From Solimicrobium silvestre (lineage in GTDB: Bacteria; Pseudomonadota; Gammaproteobacteria; Burkholderiales; Burkholderiaceae_D): a stretch of DNA of 64,000 nucleotides. Within the stretch, counting starts at the first letter, position 1. Every line of letters starts with the position of its first letter. The stretch covers positions 62,001-126,000 of the forward strand of contig NZ_PUGF01000004.1 of the NCBI RefSeq assembly GCF_002976435.1, in the 5' to 3' direction. The position numbers and the translations under genes were made by a program. Below, one piece after another: positions 30,962 to 44,500 of the stretch. The notes beneath the pieces are model-generated. The model did no database searches. It saw nothing but the letters and a program-made list of their open reading frames with translations, and was not told the origin of the DNA.

Positions 30962-30981
30962 TTGTGCAGTTAATTGCACAA
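30962..30981. promoter_or_regulatory. Probable YefM-YoeB operator
   Basis: TTGTGCA-GTTAAT-TGCACAA is a palindrome with perfect 7-bp arms, starting 14 bp upstream of the antitoxin start. YefM proteins bind TGTACA-type palindromes overlapping their promoter, and the TGTGCA/TGCACA arms are close to that pattern. Operator function is inferred from position and symmetry. Confidence 0.6.
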
Positions 30982-31007
30982 GTATAACAAGATTTAACCA
31001 ACACGAT

Positions 31008-32393
31008 TTACTTCCCAATACAAAACCGGGAAAAGATCACTCCCAATAAATCATCCGAACTAAAAGCACCGGTAATACTGTTTAAGCTATCTTGAGTTAA
31101 ACGTAACTCTTCAGCGAATAAATCCAGCGCCTGATCTGTTTGCGCGGCATGATACGCGGCGTGCTCTAAGTGTTCACTGGCTAATTGCAGCGCGTGTAAA
31201 TGACGTTCGCGTGCCATATACAACGATTCACCAGTTTGCTGCCATCCGGCAATACGCAACAATTCGTTGCGCAGCAAATCAATGCCTTGATGTTCATGTG
31301 CAGAAACGTAGACATGTGCTGAGCCTTCCATGACATCTATAGCGGGATGATGGCCGGAAATATCAATTTTATTCCAGACCCGAATGATAGGCACTTCGGG
31401 CGGAAAGCGATCGGCAATCAATTCATCTTCCCGAGTTGGGCCACGGCTGGCATCCATTAAATGCAAAATAACGTCTGCCTTAGCTACTTCGGCCCACGTC
31501 CGTTGAATACCAATTCGCTCAACCACATCAATTGCATCTTCGCCCATTGCTTCGCGAATTCCGGCGGTATCGATCATATTCAAAGGCACGCCTTCGATAT
31601 GAATTGTTTCCACCACCTTATCACGCGTCGTTCCGGCGATCGGCGTCACAATCGCAATGTCATCACCGGCCAACGCATTTAATAACGAAGACTTACCGAC
31701 GTTGGGCTGCCCGGCTAACACGACATTTAAACCGTCACGCAAGATTGCACCTTGAGCGGCTTGCTCGACCACTTTGCGTAAAGCCAGTTGGATACGAGTT
31801 AATTGCCCACGTGCATCCGATTTCTCTAAGAAATCAATTTCTTCTTCCGGAAAGTCCAGAGTTGCTTCGACCAGCATGCGCAACTGCACTACTTGCTCAA
31901 CCAGTTGGTGAATCACTTTGGAAAATGCACCGGACAATGATTGTGAGGCAGACTTAACCGCCGCTTCTGTCGATGCCTCGATCAAATCGGCCACAGCTTC
32001 CGCCTGTGCCAAATCTAATTTATCATTCAGAAACGCCCGCTGAGTAAATTCGCCCGGCTCGGCTAAGCGCAGCCCGATATCCTTGCCCGCTTCCAGACAA
32101 CGCGCCAGCAACATTTGCAACACTACAGGGCCGCCGTGGCCTTGTAACTCCAAAACATCTTGCCCGGTGTAAGAATGTGGCGCTTTAAAATACAGAGCCA
32201 ACCCTTGATCGATCACACTGCCATCAGCATCTAAAAAAGGCAGGTACGTTGCGTGCCGTGGTTTGAGATTTACCTCGGGGAACAAGGCCTTCAATAATGG
32301 CATTATTTCTTGACCGGAAACACGTACAACACCAATACCGCCGCGTCCAGGAGCGGTTGCAATGGCGGCAATCGGGGAAGAGTCCAAATTCAT
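31008..32393 (-). CDS. mnmE: tRNA modification GTPase MnmE (TrmE)
   Basis: MnmE works with MnmG to install the cmnm5 group at uridine 34 of certain tRNAs. The 461-aa protein has the N-terminal folate domain ([17 protein letters not shown]), the G-domain motifs [13 protein letters not shown] and NKID, and the catalytic C-terminal CIGK. Its place after yidC is standard. A hairpin terminator lies between yidC and mnmE. Confidence 0.97.
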   Translation of the reverse strand: MNLDSSPIAAIATAPGRGGIGVVRVSGQEIMPLLKALFPEVNLKPRHATYLPFLDADGSVIDQGLALYFKAPHSYTGQDVLELQGHGGPVVLQMLLARCLEAGKDIGLRLAEPGEFTQRAFLNDKLDLAQAEAVADLIEASTEAAVKSASQSLSGAFSKVIHQLVEQVVQLRMLVEATLDFPEEEIDFLEKSDARGQLTRIQLALRKVVEQAAQGAILRDGLNVVLAGQPNVGKSSLLNALAGDDIAIVTPIAGTTRDKVVETIHIEGVPLNMIDTAGIREAMGEDAIDVVERIGIQRTWAEVAKADVILHLMDASRGPTREDELIADRFPPEVPIIRVWNKIDISGHHPAIDVMEGSAHVYVSAHEHQGIDLLRNELLRIAGWQQTGESLYMARERHLHALQLASEHLEHAAYHAAQTDQALDLFAEELRLTQDSLNSITGAFSSDDLLGVIFSRFCIGK

Positions 32394-32480
32394 TTTTATC
32401 GGCCTTTTTTTATTTAATGCAGAATCAATTTAAGCTCTACAGTTTAGGTGTAGATTCAAAGCAACGGAAGAGCAAATGCG

Positions 32481-32508
32481 GAAAAGCCCGGTTAAACCCG
32501 GGCTTTTC
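32481..32508. terminator. Terminator between yidC and mnmE
   Basis: GAAAAGCCCGG and CCGGGCTTTTC form a perfect 11-bp stem around a 6-base loop. Reading on the minus strand the stem ends in a TTTT run. It lies 44 bp after the yidC stop and likely ends or attenuates the rpmH-rnpA-yidD-yidC message. Confidence 0.85.
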
Positions 32509-32551
32509 TCCTTGCGTATCAATCGCCGCTAAGGCGATTTACGTAGGCGCT

Positions 32552-34234
32552 TTATTTTGCCGCAGCTATATTTTTTGTAATCACCCATTGCTGCGCGATC
32601 GACAATACGTTATTAATCACCCAATACAGCACCAATCCAGATGGGAAGAAGAAGAACATTACCGAAAATACCAGCGGCATAATTGCCATCATCTTGGCTT
32701 GCATAGGATCAGCAGGCGCCGGATTTAACTTGGTTTGGATGAACATCGACACAGCCATCAAGATCGGCAAAATCAGGAATGGGTCAGGCGTGGATAAATC
32801 ATGGATCCATCCCAGCCAAGGCGCGTTACGCAATTCGACACTCGCCAACACGACGGAATACAAGGCCATAAATACCGGAGTTTGAATCAAAATCGGCAAG
32901 CAACCACCCAACGGATTTACTTTTTCCGTTTTGTACAATTCCATCATCGCTTGATTCATTTTTTGCGGATCTTCTTTATGACGTTCGCGAATCGCCGTCA
33001 TTTTAGGCGTCAGCAATTTCATCTTACCCATACTGCGGAAGCTAGCAGCCGATAATGGGAAGAAAGCCAGTTTGATGAAGATAGTTAAAACAATAATCGT
33101 CCAGCCCCAGTTGCCTAAGACATTGTGGATTTCATCCATCAGCCAGAACACCGGCTTAGCAACGATCGTAGTCCAGCCGTAGTCTTTTACCAGATTGAAG
33201 CCCGGTGCAACATGGTCCAAAATGGAAGTCACCAACGGGCCGGAATAAATCTGCGCGCTCAATGTTTCAGAAGCGCCCGGCGCTAATGTACCCATCGTCA
33301 TGATGTTACCGACTGCGTATAAATTGGTGTCGACCTTTTTAGTGAAAATTTCACGCTGTACTTTATCTTGCGGAATAATCCCGGAAACAAAGTAATGTTG
33401 AATCATTGCGATCCAGCCGTTATCGGCTTTGAGTGCGTGGGTTTCTGAGTGTTTTTCGATTTTATCGAAGGTAAGTTTTTGGAATTTCTCTTCTTCGGTA
33501 AATACCGCAGGACCAGTAAAGGTACTGTAGAAACGTGATTCACCCTCTAACTTGCCACCATCGCGCACCAGTTGCATATACACCGAAGGGGTAATTGGCG
33601 CGGCCGTATCATTCACGACCTGATGTGACAGATCAATAGAGTAAGAGCCTTTTTTGAAGGTGTAAGTCTTGACTAACTTAACGCCATTCTGTTCGGATTC
33701 CAACACTAATTGCACTTGACCAGCCGCGTCTAAAGTACGCAAGCCAGGTTTAGCGACAAACAACGATTTATGATTTGGGTAATTGCCCAGCAAGCCGCTT
33801 TGCGCCAAATAGGTACGCTTTTCGCTACGGTCAAATAACACTACATTCGATTCTGCTGTATGCGTAGCATTTGGCATAATCAACGATTTCCAGCCGCTAC
33901 CAAATGAAGTATCAGCGCCTTCTTTTTGCTTTAATAATTCCAGATGGCTTAATTCACCACCCAACGTATCGATTTCAACCTTGAACACATCAGTCACAAT
34001 GGTGATAACTTCACCATGCAAAGGTACCGCCGTCGCATCAGTTACGCCTGGTGTTGAACCATCTACAGCGGCAACCGTTGGATTAGCCGGATCTGTTTGC
34101 AGCGCATCCTTCTTAACGACTTGCGTCGGGCTGGCAAAAAACATGGAAGGATTTCCATTGAAACGCTGCCAGTTTTCCCATAGGAGCAACAGCGACATTA
34201 AGAAAACAATCCACAGGACGATACGCTTATTCAT
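32552..34234 (-). CDS. yidC: Membrane protein insertase YidC
   Basis: YidC inserts and folds inner-membrane proteins with or without SecYEG. The 560-aa protein has an N-terminal membrane helix (IVLWIVFLMSLLLLW), a large periplasmic beta domain (about 60-340), and a C-terminal five-helix insertase core with MMELYKTEKVNPLGGCLPIL and VFMALYSVVLASVELR. It belongs to the rpmH-rnpA-yidD-yidC series. Confidence 0.97.
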   Translation of the reverse strand: MNKRIVLWIVFLMSLLLLWENWQRFNGNPSMFFASPTQVVKKDALQTDPANPTVAAVDGSTPGVTDATAVPLHGEVITIVTDVFKVEIDTLGGELSHLELLKQKEGADTSFGSGWKSLIMPNATHTAESNVVLFDRSEKRTYLAQSGLLGNYPNHKSLFVAKPGLRTLDAAGQVQLVLESEQNGVKLVKTYTFKKGSYSIDLSHQVVNDTAAPITPSVYMQLVRDGGKLEGESRFYSTFTGPAVFTEEEKFQKLTFDKIEKHSETHALKADNGWIAMIQHYFVSGIIPQDKVQREIFTKKVDTNLYAVGNIMTMGTLAPGASETLSAQIYSGPLVTSILDHVAPGFNLVKDYGWTTIVAKPVFWLMDEIHNVLGNWGWTIIVLTIFIKLAFFPLSAASFRSMGKMKLLTPKMTAIRERHKEDPQKMNQAMMELYKTEKVNPLGGCLPILIQTPVFMALYSVVLASVELRNAPWLGWIHDLSTPDPFLILPILMAVSMFIQTKLNPAPADPMQAKMMAIMPLVFSVMFFFFPSGLVLYWVINNVLSIAQQWVITKNIAAAK

Positions 34235-34258
34235 AAATGCTATCCAAAAATGTCTTAA

Positions 34259-34585
34259 TCAGTTGTGAAGATGATGGTGTGAGGTGCATTTATTGTGAGT
34301 GCCACAATAAGAGCGCGCCAATTTTAATCTAGTTTTGCTATTTTCATCGGGTTGTTGGTCTTTATTAGTTTCGTTTTCCGGAACTAAGTCTATGCCGCCC
34401 GAATGCCAGGGATGACACTTGCACAGTCGTTTACCTGCCAAAGCGGAACCCTTGAGTACGCCGTGACGACGTATCGCCAACTCGGCGTAAGCTGAACAAC
34501 TTGGGTAAAAACGGCAGTTTTGCCCTAAATAAGGGCTAATGGTGAGTTTGTACGCACGCAGCAAAAAAAGCAGAATCGACTTCAT
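34259..34585 (-). CDS. yidD: Membrane protein insertion efficiency factor YidD
   Basis: YidD is a small membrane-associated factor that helps YidC. The 108-aa protein has the family core YKLTISPYLGQNCRFYPSCS with the paired cysteines, then KGSALAGKRLCKCHPWHSGG. It is longer than the usual 70-90 aa because of a hydrophilic tail ending in a run of His residues. It overlaps rnpA by 4 bp. Confidence 0.94.
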   Translation of the reverse strand: MKSILLFLLRAYKLTISPYLGQNCRFYPSCSAYAELAIRRHGVLKGSALAGKRLCKCHPWHSGGIDLVPENETNKDQQPDENSKTRLKLARSYCGTHNKCTSHHHLHN

Positions 34586-35028
34586 TCTGCACTCGCATCT
34601 GTTGCGGGGGGCTTGGCTATGACTAAAGCTGCAGCAGCCGCAGCTTCCAGTACACGATTTAGCTTAGAAGGAATCGCAAACAGGCTCAACACTTCTGCAT
34701 GTAACAGCGCTTGAATCGCAGCGGTACACGCCGGTTCTTTTTTACTGCCTACCGACTTGGATAAACGCACTACGCAATCCAAACCTAAGGAGCTCAGCAA
34801 TTCAGATTGGCGAAAACCTTCTCTCACAGCACGTTTCACCGCATTGCGGGTAACGGCACGTGGAGCCAGCCGTTTGGCAGCTACAACGCCTAAACGCGCG
34901 TGCGACAACGAATTGGGACGCGCATATAAAACTAGGTGGTCTGTCTTAAACACGGGCCGCAAACGAAAAACGGATGAAAACTCATCCGTTTTAACGATAC
35001 GACGCGTGCGTTCGAAATTACCAGTCAT
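34582..35028 (-). CDS. rnpA: Ribonuclease P protein component
   Basis: RnpA is the protein subunit of RNase P, which trims the 5' ends of tRNAs. The start chosen is the ATG at 35028 (MTGNFERTRRIVKTDEFSSVF); a GTG five codons earlier is possible. The RNR signature RLAPRAVTRNAVKRAVREGF is clear. The C-terminal tail is Ala-rich. The product is 148 aa, within the family range, and the gene overlaps yidD by 4 bp. Confidence 0.95.
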   Translation of the reverse strand: MTGNFERTRRIVKTDEFSSVFRLRPVFKTDHLVLYARPNSLSHARLGVVAAKRLAPRAVTRNAVKRAVREGFRQSELLSSLGLDCVVRLSKSVGSKKEPACTAAIQALLHAEVLSLFAIPSKLNRVLEAAAAAALVIAKPPATDASAE

Positions 35029-35095
35029 GGCATTAATAATCACTTAGTTCATTCACTTAGTTCATTAATTAGTAACGCAGGTAATTTTTTAACAC

Positions 35096-35230
35096 TTATA
35101 CAGCTAAACGCTTGCGGCCTTTAGCACGGCGTGCGTTCAAAACGGCACGGCCGCCACGGGTTGCCATACGGGCACGGAAGCCATGAGTGCGCTTGCGGCG
35201 TACGACGGAAGGTTGGTAAGTACGTTTCAT
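35096..35230 (-). CDS. rpmH: 50S ribosomal protein L34
   Basis: This 44-aa basic protein reads [18 protein letters not shown] at the start and ends [11 protein letters not shown], which is ribosomal protein L34. It is the first gene of the rpmH-rnpA-yidD-yidC series and faces away from dnaA across the candidate origin. Confidence 0.98.
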   Translation of the reverse strand: MKRTYQPSVVRRKRTHGFRARMATRGGRAVLNARRAKGRKRLAV

Positions 35231-36022
35231 GTTGGTCTCGCTAATCTAGCAAAAAAATCGGTTCAAATTCGGGCTGGTTTACTGCTTAATATATTACTAT
35301 TACTCGCTACTCTAACTATTCACCTAGGACGGAGCATGCGGGACAACATAACAACTACAACGCATGACAAACAGCCTAAACAGACATTTCAACATCCTGA
35401 CAAACAACATAAGAGAAGCACGCAGAGTCTGTCGCCACAAATAAATCAAAGGCAGAGAACCTGAGATTAGACAGCATTTTGCCGTTTCCTGTCAAGAGTT
35501 AAGCGTAAAAACTTCGCATTACGTTGGTAAATAAAGTATATATTTCACTTTAGAATACTCTAGTATTAATTTCAAGAAATCATCCCAATAGTCATGTTTT
35601 TCATTAGCCAATATATATACTGCCGAAAAATACGATTTCCATCATATTAAGAGCCATTAAATACGTTAAATATTTAAAAAAATACGGGAAGTATATGAAT
35701 CTTGGTAAGCCAGACTCAAAACGGGCGCATTTTATCTCAAAAAGTGCCGCGCCCTACCCCATCGCCCAAATCCACGACACAGACAGGAATTAACCCAATG
35801 AAACTTGCTGTGGTCACAAAAAGTTTCAATTGACACAAAACAACGCAATAAAAAATAGTCGGCCAGCCTGTGGATAACTTCCCCAGTCGCGGGTAGAATA
35901 GCGGTTTGGTAATTTGAGTCGCGCAGTTGCCGAGTTTGGTTCTTAATGGCAACAAACTTATAGTCATATGTAATCATGCGCACTCAATCGACCCGTCGCA
36001 ACAACTCACTCAGTAAAGATTC
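35231..36022. other. Candidate chromosomal replication origin (oriC)
   Basis: The 792-bp gap between the divergent rpmH and dnaA genes has no supported gene. A stretch at about 35530-35710 is strongly AT-rich with several TATATA runs, as expected of an unwinding region. One perfect DnaA box is present (35869-35877), with weaker look-alikes such as CTGTGGTCA near 35807. The rpmH-oriC-dnaA order is the common bacterial origin location. It also holds the promoters of both flanking series. Origin function is inferred, not shown. Confidence 0.7.
35869..35877 (-). promoter_or_regulatory. Consensus DnaA box
   Basis: TGTGGATAA on the plus strand is the exact complement of the consensus TTATCCACA bound by DnaA. 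It lies about 146 bp upstream of dnaA, so it may serve both initiation and dnaA autoregulation. Confidence 0.8.
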
Positions 36023-37408
36023 ATGGAAAATTTCTGGCAGGCTTGTTCCGCCCAATTGGAGCAGGAATTAACTCCTCAACAATTTAGTGCATGGATTAAA
36101 CCACTTACCCCGCTTGATTACTCAGAAGGTAAGTTGCGCATTACTGCGCCCAATCGCTTTAAACTGGATTGGGTAAAAACCCAGTTCGCCAGCCGCATCA
36201 CCGAATTAGCCATCCAGTTTTGGGATGACCAGATTGATGTGCAATTCATTCTTGACCCACGCTTAAACGTCGCCAGAAAACCGTCGCACGACTTACCGGC
36301 CACGGTCGATATTGGCACGAGTCCCGATGAAGTTCGCAGTCCGGAGGAAGTTCGCCCAACCACGATTATTGAAACGCCAAAACGCGATCAAAGCCGCATC
36401 AACAATGCGCTCACCTTTGACAGCTTCGTAACTGGTAAGGCCAACCAATTAGCCCGCGCTGCGGCGATTCAGGTGGCAAATAATCCCGGTGTTTCTTACA
36501 ACCCGTTATTTTTATATGGCGGCGTTGGTCTCGGTAAAACGCATTTGATCCACGCGATCGGCAATCAGATTTTAATTGATAACCCTAACGCCAAAATTCG
36601 CTACATCCACGCCGAGCAATATGTACGCGACGTGGTAACGGCTTACCAGCGCAAGGGTTTTGACGAATTCAAACGCTACTACCATTCGCTCGATTTACTA
36701 CTAATCGATGATATTCAATTCTTTGCCGGAAAAAACCGCACTCAAGAAGAATTCTTCTATGCGTTTGAAGCCTTAATCGCAGCAAAAAAACAAATCATCA
36801 TCACCAGCGATACGTATCCTAAGCAGATCACCGGCATGGATGATCGCTTAATTTCACGTTTCGATTCCGGTTTAACGGTAGCGATTGAACCGCCGGAACT
36901 TGAAATGCGTGTTGCGATTTTACTGAAAAAAGCCAAGCAAGAAGGCGTAGTATTTTCTGACGATGTGGCGTTCTTTGTCGCCAAACATTTACGTTCCAAC
37001 GTGCGCGAACTCGAAGGCGCTTTACGTAAAATTTTGGCTTACTCACGTTTTCACGGCAAAGACATCACCATTGATGTGGTCAAGGAAGCGCTGAAAGATT
37101 TACTGTCGGTACAAAACCGTCAGATTTCTGTCGAAAATATTCAAAAAACGGTGGCCGACTTTTTCAATATGAAAGTCGCCGACATGTACTCCAAACGTCG
37201 TCCGGCCAATATCGCCCGACCGCGCCAGATTGCCATGTATTTAGCCAAAGAATTAACGCAAAAAAGTTTGCCTGAAATTGGCGAATTATTCGGTGGCCGC
37301 GATCACACCACCGTATTACATGCAGTACGAAAAATCACCGCAGACCGCAGCAAGAATCCGGAATGCAACCATGAATTACACGTGTTAGAGCAAACCCTGA
37401 AAGGCTAA
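36023..37408 (+). CDS. dnaA: Chromosomal replication initiator DnaA
   Basis: DnaA binds DnaA boxes and opens the origin. The 461-aa protein has the N-terminal helicase-loading domain ([20 protein letters not shown]), the AAA+ domain with Walker [10 protein letters not shown] and Walker [10 protein letters not shown], and the C-terminal DNA-binding signature [15 protein letters not shown]. dnaN follows 100 bp downstream. Confidence 0.98.
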   Translation: MENFWQACSAQLEQELTPQQFSAWIKPLTPLDYSEGKLRITAPNRFKLDWVKTQFASRITELAIQFWDDQIDVQFILDPRLNVARKPSHDLPATVDIGTSPDEVRSPEEVRPTTIIETPKRDQSRINNALTFDSFVTGKANQLARAAAIQVANNPGVSYNPLFLYGGVGLGKTHLIHAIGNQILIDNPNAKIRYIHAEQYVRDVVTAYQRKGFDEFKRYYHSLDLLLIDDIQFFAGKNRTQEEFFYAFEALIAAKKQIIITSDTYPKQITGMDDRLISRFDSGLTVAIEPPELEMRVAILLKKAKQEGVVFSDDVAFFVAKHLRSNVRELEGALRKILAYSRFHGKDITIDVVKEALKDLLSVQNRQISVENIQKTVADFFNMKVADMYSKRRPANIARPRQIAMYLAKELTQKSLPEIGELFGGRDHTTVLHAVRKITADRSKNPECNHELHVLEQTLKG

Positions 37409-37508
37409 ATTGAACGCAGCGATTAACGTGCAATTCGCTTGTTAATCGCTTATTAGCTGGTTCAGTTTAGCAATTCATCCTTTTACTATTTACTTAGAGG
37501 ACAGTCTT

Positions 37509-38612
37509 ATGCAATTGGTCAAAACCCATCGTGACACTCTGCTGCGCCCTTTGCAAATCGTGAGTGGTATTGTCGAGCGTCGGCACACATTGCCGATTCT
37601 GGCCAATATCCTCATACGCAAAAATGGCGAAAAAGTGTCATTCCTGTCCACCGACATCGAAGTGCAAATCACCACCAATGCAGCCATTGGTTCCGGTGAT
37701 GAAGTCACTGCGACCACGGTAGCAGCGCGTAAGTTATTAGATATTTTGCGCGCCCTGCCGGAAGGCGAAGTTTCACTGACGTTGGTGAATAAACGCCTGA
37801 CGGTACAATCCGGAAAATCACGCTTCAATCTGCAAACATTGGCCGCGGAAGAGTTTCCTACAGTCGCCGTTGCCGAGCAATTTAATACCACGGTCAGCTT
37901 GCCGCAAAAAACCTTGAAGCACCTGTTTAACATGGTGCATTTCTCAATGGCGCAGCAAGATATTCGCTACTACTTAAACGGTTTATTGCTGGTAGTGGAT
38001 GGCAAGAGCGTGATTGCAGTCGCGACCGACGGCCATCGTCTGGCCTATTGCCAGGTTGAGACCGATCAGGAATTTACCCGCCAGGAAGTCATTATTCCGC
38101 GCAAAACAATTATTGAATTGCAGCGCTTGTTGGAAGACACCGACGAGCCGGTACAAATCAATATTGCGAACAACCAGGTTAAATTAAATTTTGCCGATAT
38201 CGAACTGGTTTCCAAATTAGTCGAAGGCAAATTCCCTGATTTTAATCGGGTAGTTCCTAAAGGTTACGTGCATAACTTCTCTATCGGCCGCGAACCGTTG
38301 CTGCGCTCGTTACAGCGCGCCGCGATCATGACCAGCGATAAATTCAAAGGTATCCGCTGCGTAATTACGCCAGGCAGCATGAAGATCAGTTCCACCAATG
38401 CCGACCAGGAAGAAGCCGTCGAAGAAATTGAAATCGATTACAGCGGCGACAGCGTGGATATTGGTTTCAATGTCACCTATTTGCTCGACGTATTGAACAA
38501 CCTCAAATGCGATCAAATCAATATCGCTTTGGGTGACTCAACTTCGTCCGCCTTAATTACTGTTCCAGGTCAAGACGATTTCAAATACGTTGTAATGCCA
38601 ATGCGGATTTAA
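37509..38612 (+). CDS. dnaN: DNA polymerase III beta subunit (sliding clamp)
   Basis: DnaN forms the ring-shaped clamp that tethers DNA polymerase III. The 367-aa protein shows the clamp repeats, with LRPLQIVSGIVERRHTLPIL at the start, ATDGHRLA near residue 175, and the closing VVMPMRI. GAGGA precedes the ATG by about 7 bp. It sits between dnaA and gyrB as usual. Confidence 0.98.
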   Translation: MQLVKTHRDTLLRPLQIVSGIVERRHTLPILANILIRKNGEKVSFLSTDIEVQITTNAAIGSGDEVTATTVAARKLLDILRALPEGEVSLTLVNKRLTVQSGKSRFNLQTLAAEEFPTVAVAEQFNTTVSLPQKTLKHLFNMVHFSMAQQDIRYYLNGLLLVVDGKSVIAVATDGHRLAYCQVETDQEFTRQEVIIPRKTIIELQRLLEDTDEPVQINIANNQVKLNFADIELVSKLVEGKFPDFNRVVPKGYVHNFSIGREPLLRSLQRAAIMTSDKFKGIRCVITPGSMKISSTNADQEEAVEEIEIDYSGDSVDIGFNVTYLLDVLNNLKCDQINIALGDSTSSALITVPGQDDFKYVVMPMRI

Positions 38613-38712
38613 TCCGCAACAGCTTAGTTATATTTGCTAATCGCTTGCAGTGTTTGCAGCATTAGCAATTCGCTCGTTGCTTAGTTCGTTGCTTAGTTTG
38701 ATGCTCTATTAA

Positions 38713-41233
<2,521 letters not shown>

Positions 41234-41235
<2 letters not shown>

Positions 41236-41346
41236 TTTTGTCGGGTGACACGATAAGTGGGATTTAAGTCAAGTTAATGAAAAAATAGTGTCACGGTTAG
41301 TGAAATAATCGCTGGAAAACCGCTAGGAAACTGGCGGTTTTTTCTT
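41234..41346 (+). repeat. Reiterated TTAGTGAAAT repeat with terminator, copy 1
   Basis: This 113-bp stretch overlaps the gyrB stop. It holds CGATAAGTGGGAT, then CGGTTAGTGAAATAATCG, an inverted GTGACAC/GTGTCAC pair, and a terminal AAAACCGC/GCGGTTTT hairpin with a T run. Copies at 55644 and 60181 share this order. Copies 1 and 2 are identical over the 24 bases AATAGTGTCACGGTTAGTGA plus AATA. No known element name came to mind. Confidence 0.75.
41317..41345 (+). terminator. gyrB terminator within repeat copy 1
   Basis: AAAACCGC and GCGGTTTT form a perfect 8-bp stem with a 10-base loop followed by a T run, 82 bp after the gyrB stop. It is a convincing intrinsic terminator for the dnaA-dnaN-gyrB message and also the conserved end of the three-copy repeat. 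Confidence 0.8.
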
Positions 41347-41503
41347 ATCGATAAGCGATAACTTCCAGTTGAATTCGATCTATAAAAAACACTACATAAA
41401 AGGGTTGTCCCAAATAAAGAGAATTTAATTAGCCAACATTCTTATATGATTTTTGGGGATATTGGAAATTGCGCAATTAATTTGTATTTCATAATTCAAA
41501 CGG

Positions 41504-44500
41504 ATGAATAGAATGAAAATAGTCATTTTGCACTTGAGCGATATTCACTTCAAACAAAGTGATAATCCAATAGAAAATCAACTCCAATTAATCTCAAATG
41601 CCGTAAAAACTATCGAACCCAATGCAGAGGACTTGAGTATTCTTGTTACCGGGGACATTGCAAATACCGGTAATGAAAATGAATATATTAAAGCTTCAAT
41701 TTTTTTTAAAGCACTAGAAGCACGTATTCGTGAACTTCAAAATTTTAAAAATATCACCTGGTGCTTTTCTCCTGGAAATCATGATTGTGACTTTTCAAAT
41801 CCAAGTAAAATTCGAAGCGAATTACTTGAAATGCAAAAGAAGCATTCGGTTCCATCAATTGACGATGAAATTCTCGAGTGCCTATTAAAACCTCAGAAAA
41901 ATTTTAGAAAATTTGTTGACGAATGTCATCCCAAGCATAGCATTGATAGACATTATTACAGTGCTAGTACCATTTATTTGGGAAACGACAAAATCAACAT
42001 ACATAACTACAACACCGCAATAAGTTCATCTATTACAGAAACTCAAGGTGACCTATTCTTTCCAATATCCCAATTACCATCTATCGAATCGGCAGCGGAA
42101 ATTGTAATTTCATGTTTTCATCATCCCTACAATTGGCTTGAATCAAATAATGCCCGGGAATTTCGCAAACACGTCGAGTCTACGTCCGATCTAATCTTAT
42201 CAGGCCATGAACATGTGCCTGGACACTACAATAAAACAGACTTGCTTTCCAAAACAAACTCTACGTACTTTGAAGGGGCTGTTCTTCAGAATCATAAAAA
42301 TCCGTCTGAAAGTGGATTCAATGCATTTGTGCTTGATATTGAACGTAAATTAATCAAAACTTTCGTTTTCAATCTCAGCGAAGGACTCTATAGAGCTAAC
42401 ACCAATAATCCAGATTGGATCGAGTTTCAAAGAAACAAAAATCGCGTTCGCAACGAATTCGAGATTAACTCCTCATATATTGATCGATTTTTGGCGGATC
42501 CAGGTGCAGGCTTCACAAATTCAAGAAAGGGGAAATTAGAATTCCAAGATATATTCGTTCCAGGTTATTTGGATGAAATATCACGACTAGACGAAAGTAA
42601 AGATCTAGTAATACCTGCCGTTCCGATGGCAAATTTCACGAAAAGTAGCGCCAATAAAAATCGAATCTTAATTATCGGAGAAGAACAATCCGGGAAAACT
42701 TCTTTTGCAAAATATTTATATATGTCCTATCACGAGAGTGGTTTGATTCCAATTTTTATGCGGGCCAGCATGCTAAAAGATCGGGACATTGAAGACACCC
42801 ATTTTCGAAATCGTCTTTTTGAAGCAATTTCAGATCAATATTCGCCTGATTTACAAGAAACTTTTCTACAACTACCGATCGAAAAGAAGGTGCTGCTTCT
42901 AGATGACCTTCACCTCAGTCCATTTAATCAAAAAGGTTTGGGGAGATTCATCGAACATATCGAAAATCAATTCGGCAAAATAATCTTATTTTCGCATGCA
43001 TTATCGTTCGTTGATGAATTAGCAAATGCGGCAACTAAAAACGATTTCGCTCATTTTTCTCAATATGAAGTGAAACCATTTGGCAATCAATTGCGGGAAC
43101 AATTAATCGAGCGTTGGTACTTGATCGGTAAAGAATATACCGTTAACGAACTGGAGCTTGAGAAAATGGTTGTGAATACCAAGCGGACAGTTGATGGACT
43201 ATTGGGGAAAAATTTACTTCCGTCATATCCTATTTTTATTCTAATAATATTGCAGCAACTTGAAGCAAGTACAAACTTAAACACTTACAACGGCGCACAC
43301 GGGTATTTATATGAACTACTAATTACTTCGGCAATTACAAATGCAAATACAAAAATTGATCTTGATACGGCATACACATTTCTTGGCATGTTGGCTGAAT
43401 CAATGTTTCAAAGAAAAACACGTTTTGTAACCAAAGAAGAGATTAGTGAAATTCACAAAGAATTTTGTGAATTTTCCAAGCAGACGATTCGATTGGAAAA
43501 AATTGAAAAACCATTATTAGATGCGAATATCCTTATTGAACATGATCAAAAATATTGGTTTCGCTACAAATATTGCTACTACTATTTTGCGGCTCGCTTC
43601 TTAAGTGATCGGCTACGCACAGAAACGGGGCAGGCACGGCTGAGTTTACTAGGTGGGGAAATTTACCGTGAAGAATACGCGAACATACTAATGTTCTTAG
43701 CGTATCTGTCAAATAAAGACCAGTCCATCATAGACGTAATGCTTAGAAACGCCAAAAGCATTTATGTGGGAGTAGCTGCGTGTGATTTTGACGAGCATAT
43801 TAAATTCATCAACAAAATGCACGCTGACCTTCCAAAATCCATTTTACTCGATCGAAAAACATCTCATTCACGCGCTGAAATAAATCAACGCCTCGATGAA
43901 TTTGATCACGTGAATGGCTCACTACAAAAACAAAATGAAGATGTAGATGACGCTTTAAAACTAAATGTAGCACTTAAAACTATACAAGTACTTGGCCAAT
44001 TGCTAAAGAATTTCCCAAGTTCGTTAGACGGAAATATAAAGAAAGAAATTGCTGATCAATGTTATCAACTTGGTTTGCGAACAATGACAAAATTTTTTCA
44101 GTTTGCTGAGGAAAATCAAGAAGGACTAATTACACTATTCGATGATTGGTTAGGAAACGTCACAGCAAAAGAAACTGAAATATCGTTAAAACCAAAGGCA
44201 GAACAATTTATCGCATTCTTGATCGAAGCATTTTCGACAGTTGTAATACGGCGAGTATCTTCCGCAGTCGGAGTGGCTTCATTGGCGCCCCTATATGAGG
44301 AAATTAGGAACCAGTATTCTGGCCTCTCAGTTAATATGATTGACTATGCGATCAAATTAGATCACTTTGAACGATTTCCACTCGAGGAAATAGATGCAAT
44401 TATTAAAGAAGCCAAAAATAATATATTTCCTTTAATCCTGCTGCGTCGATTAACAATTGAACATTTTCAAAGGTTCCCCGTTGATCGAAAAGTAAAACAG

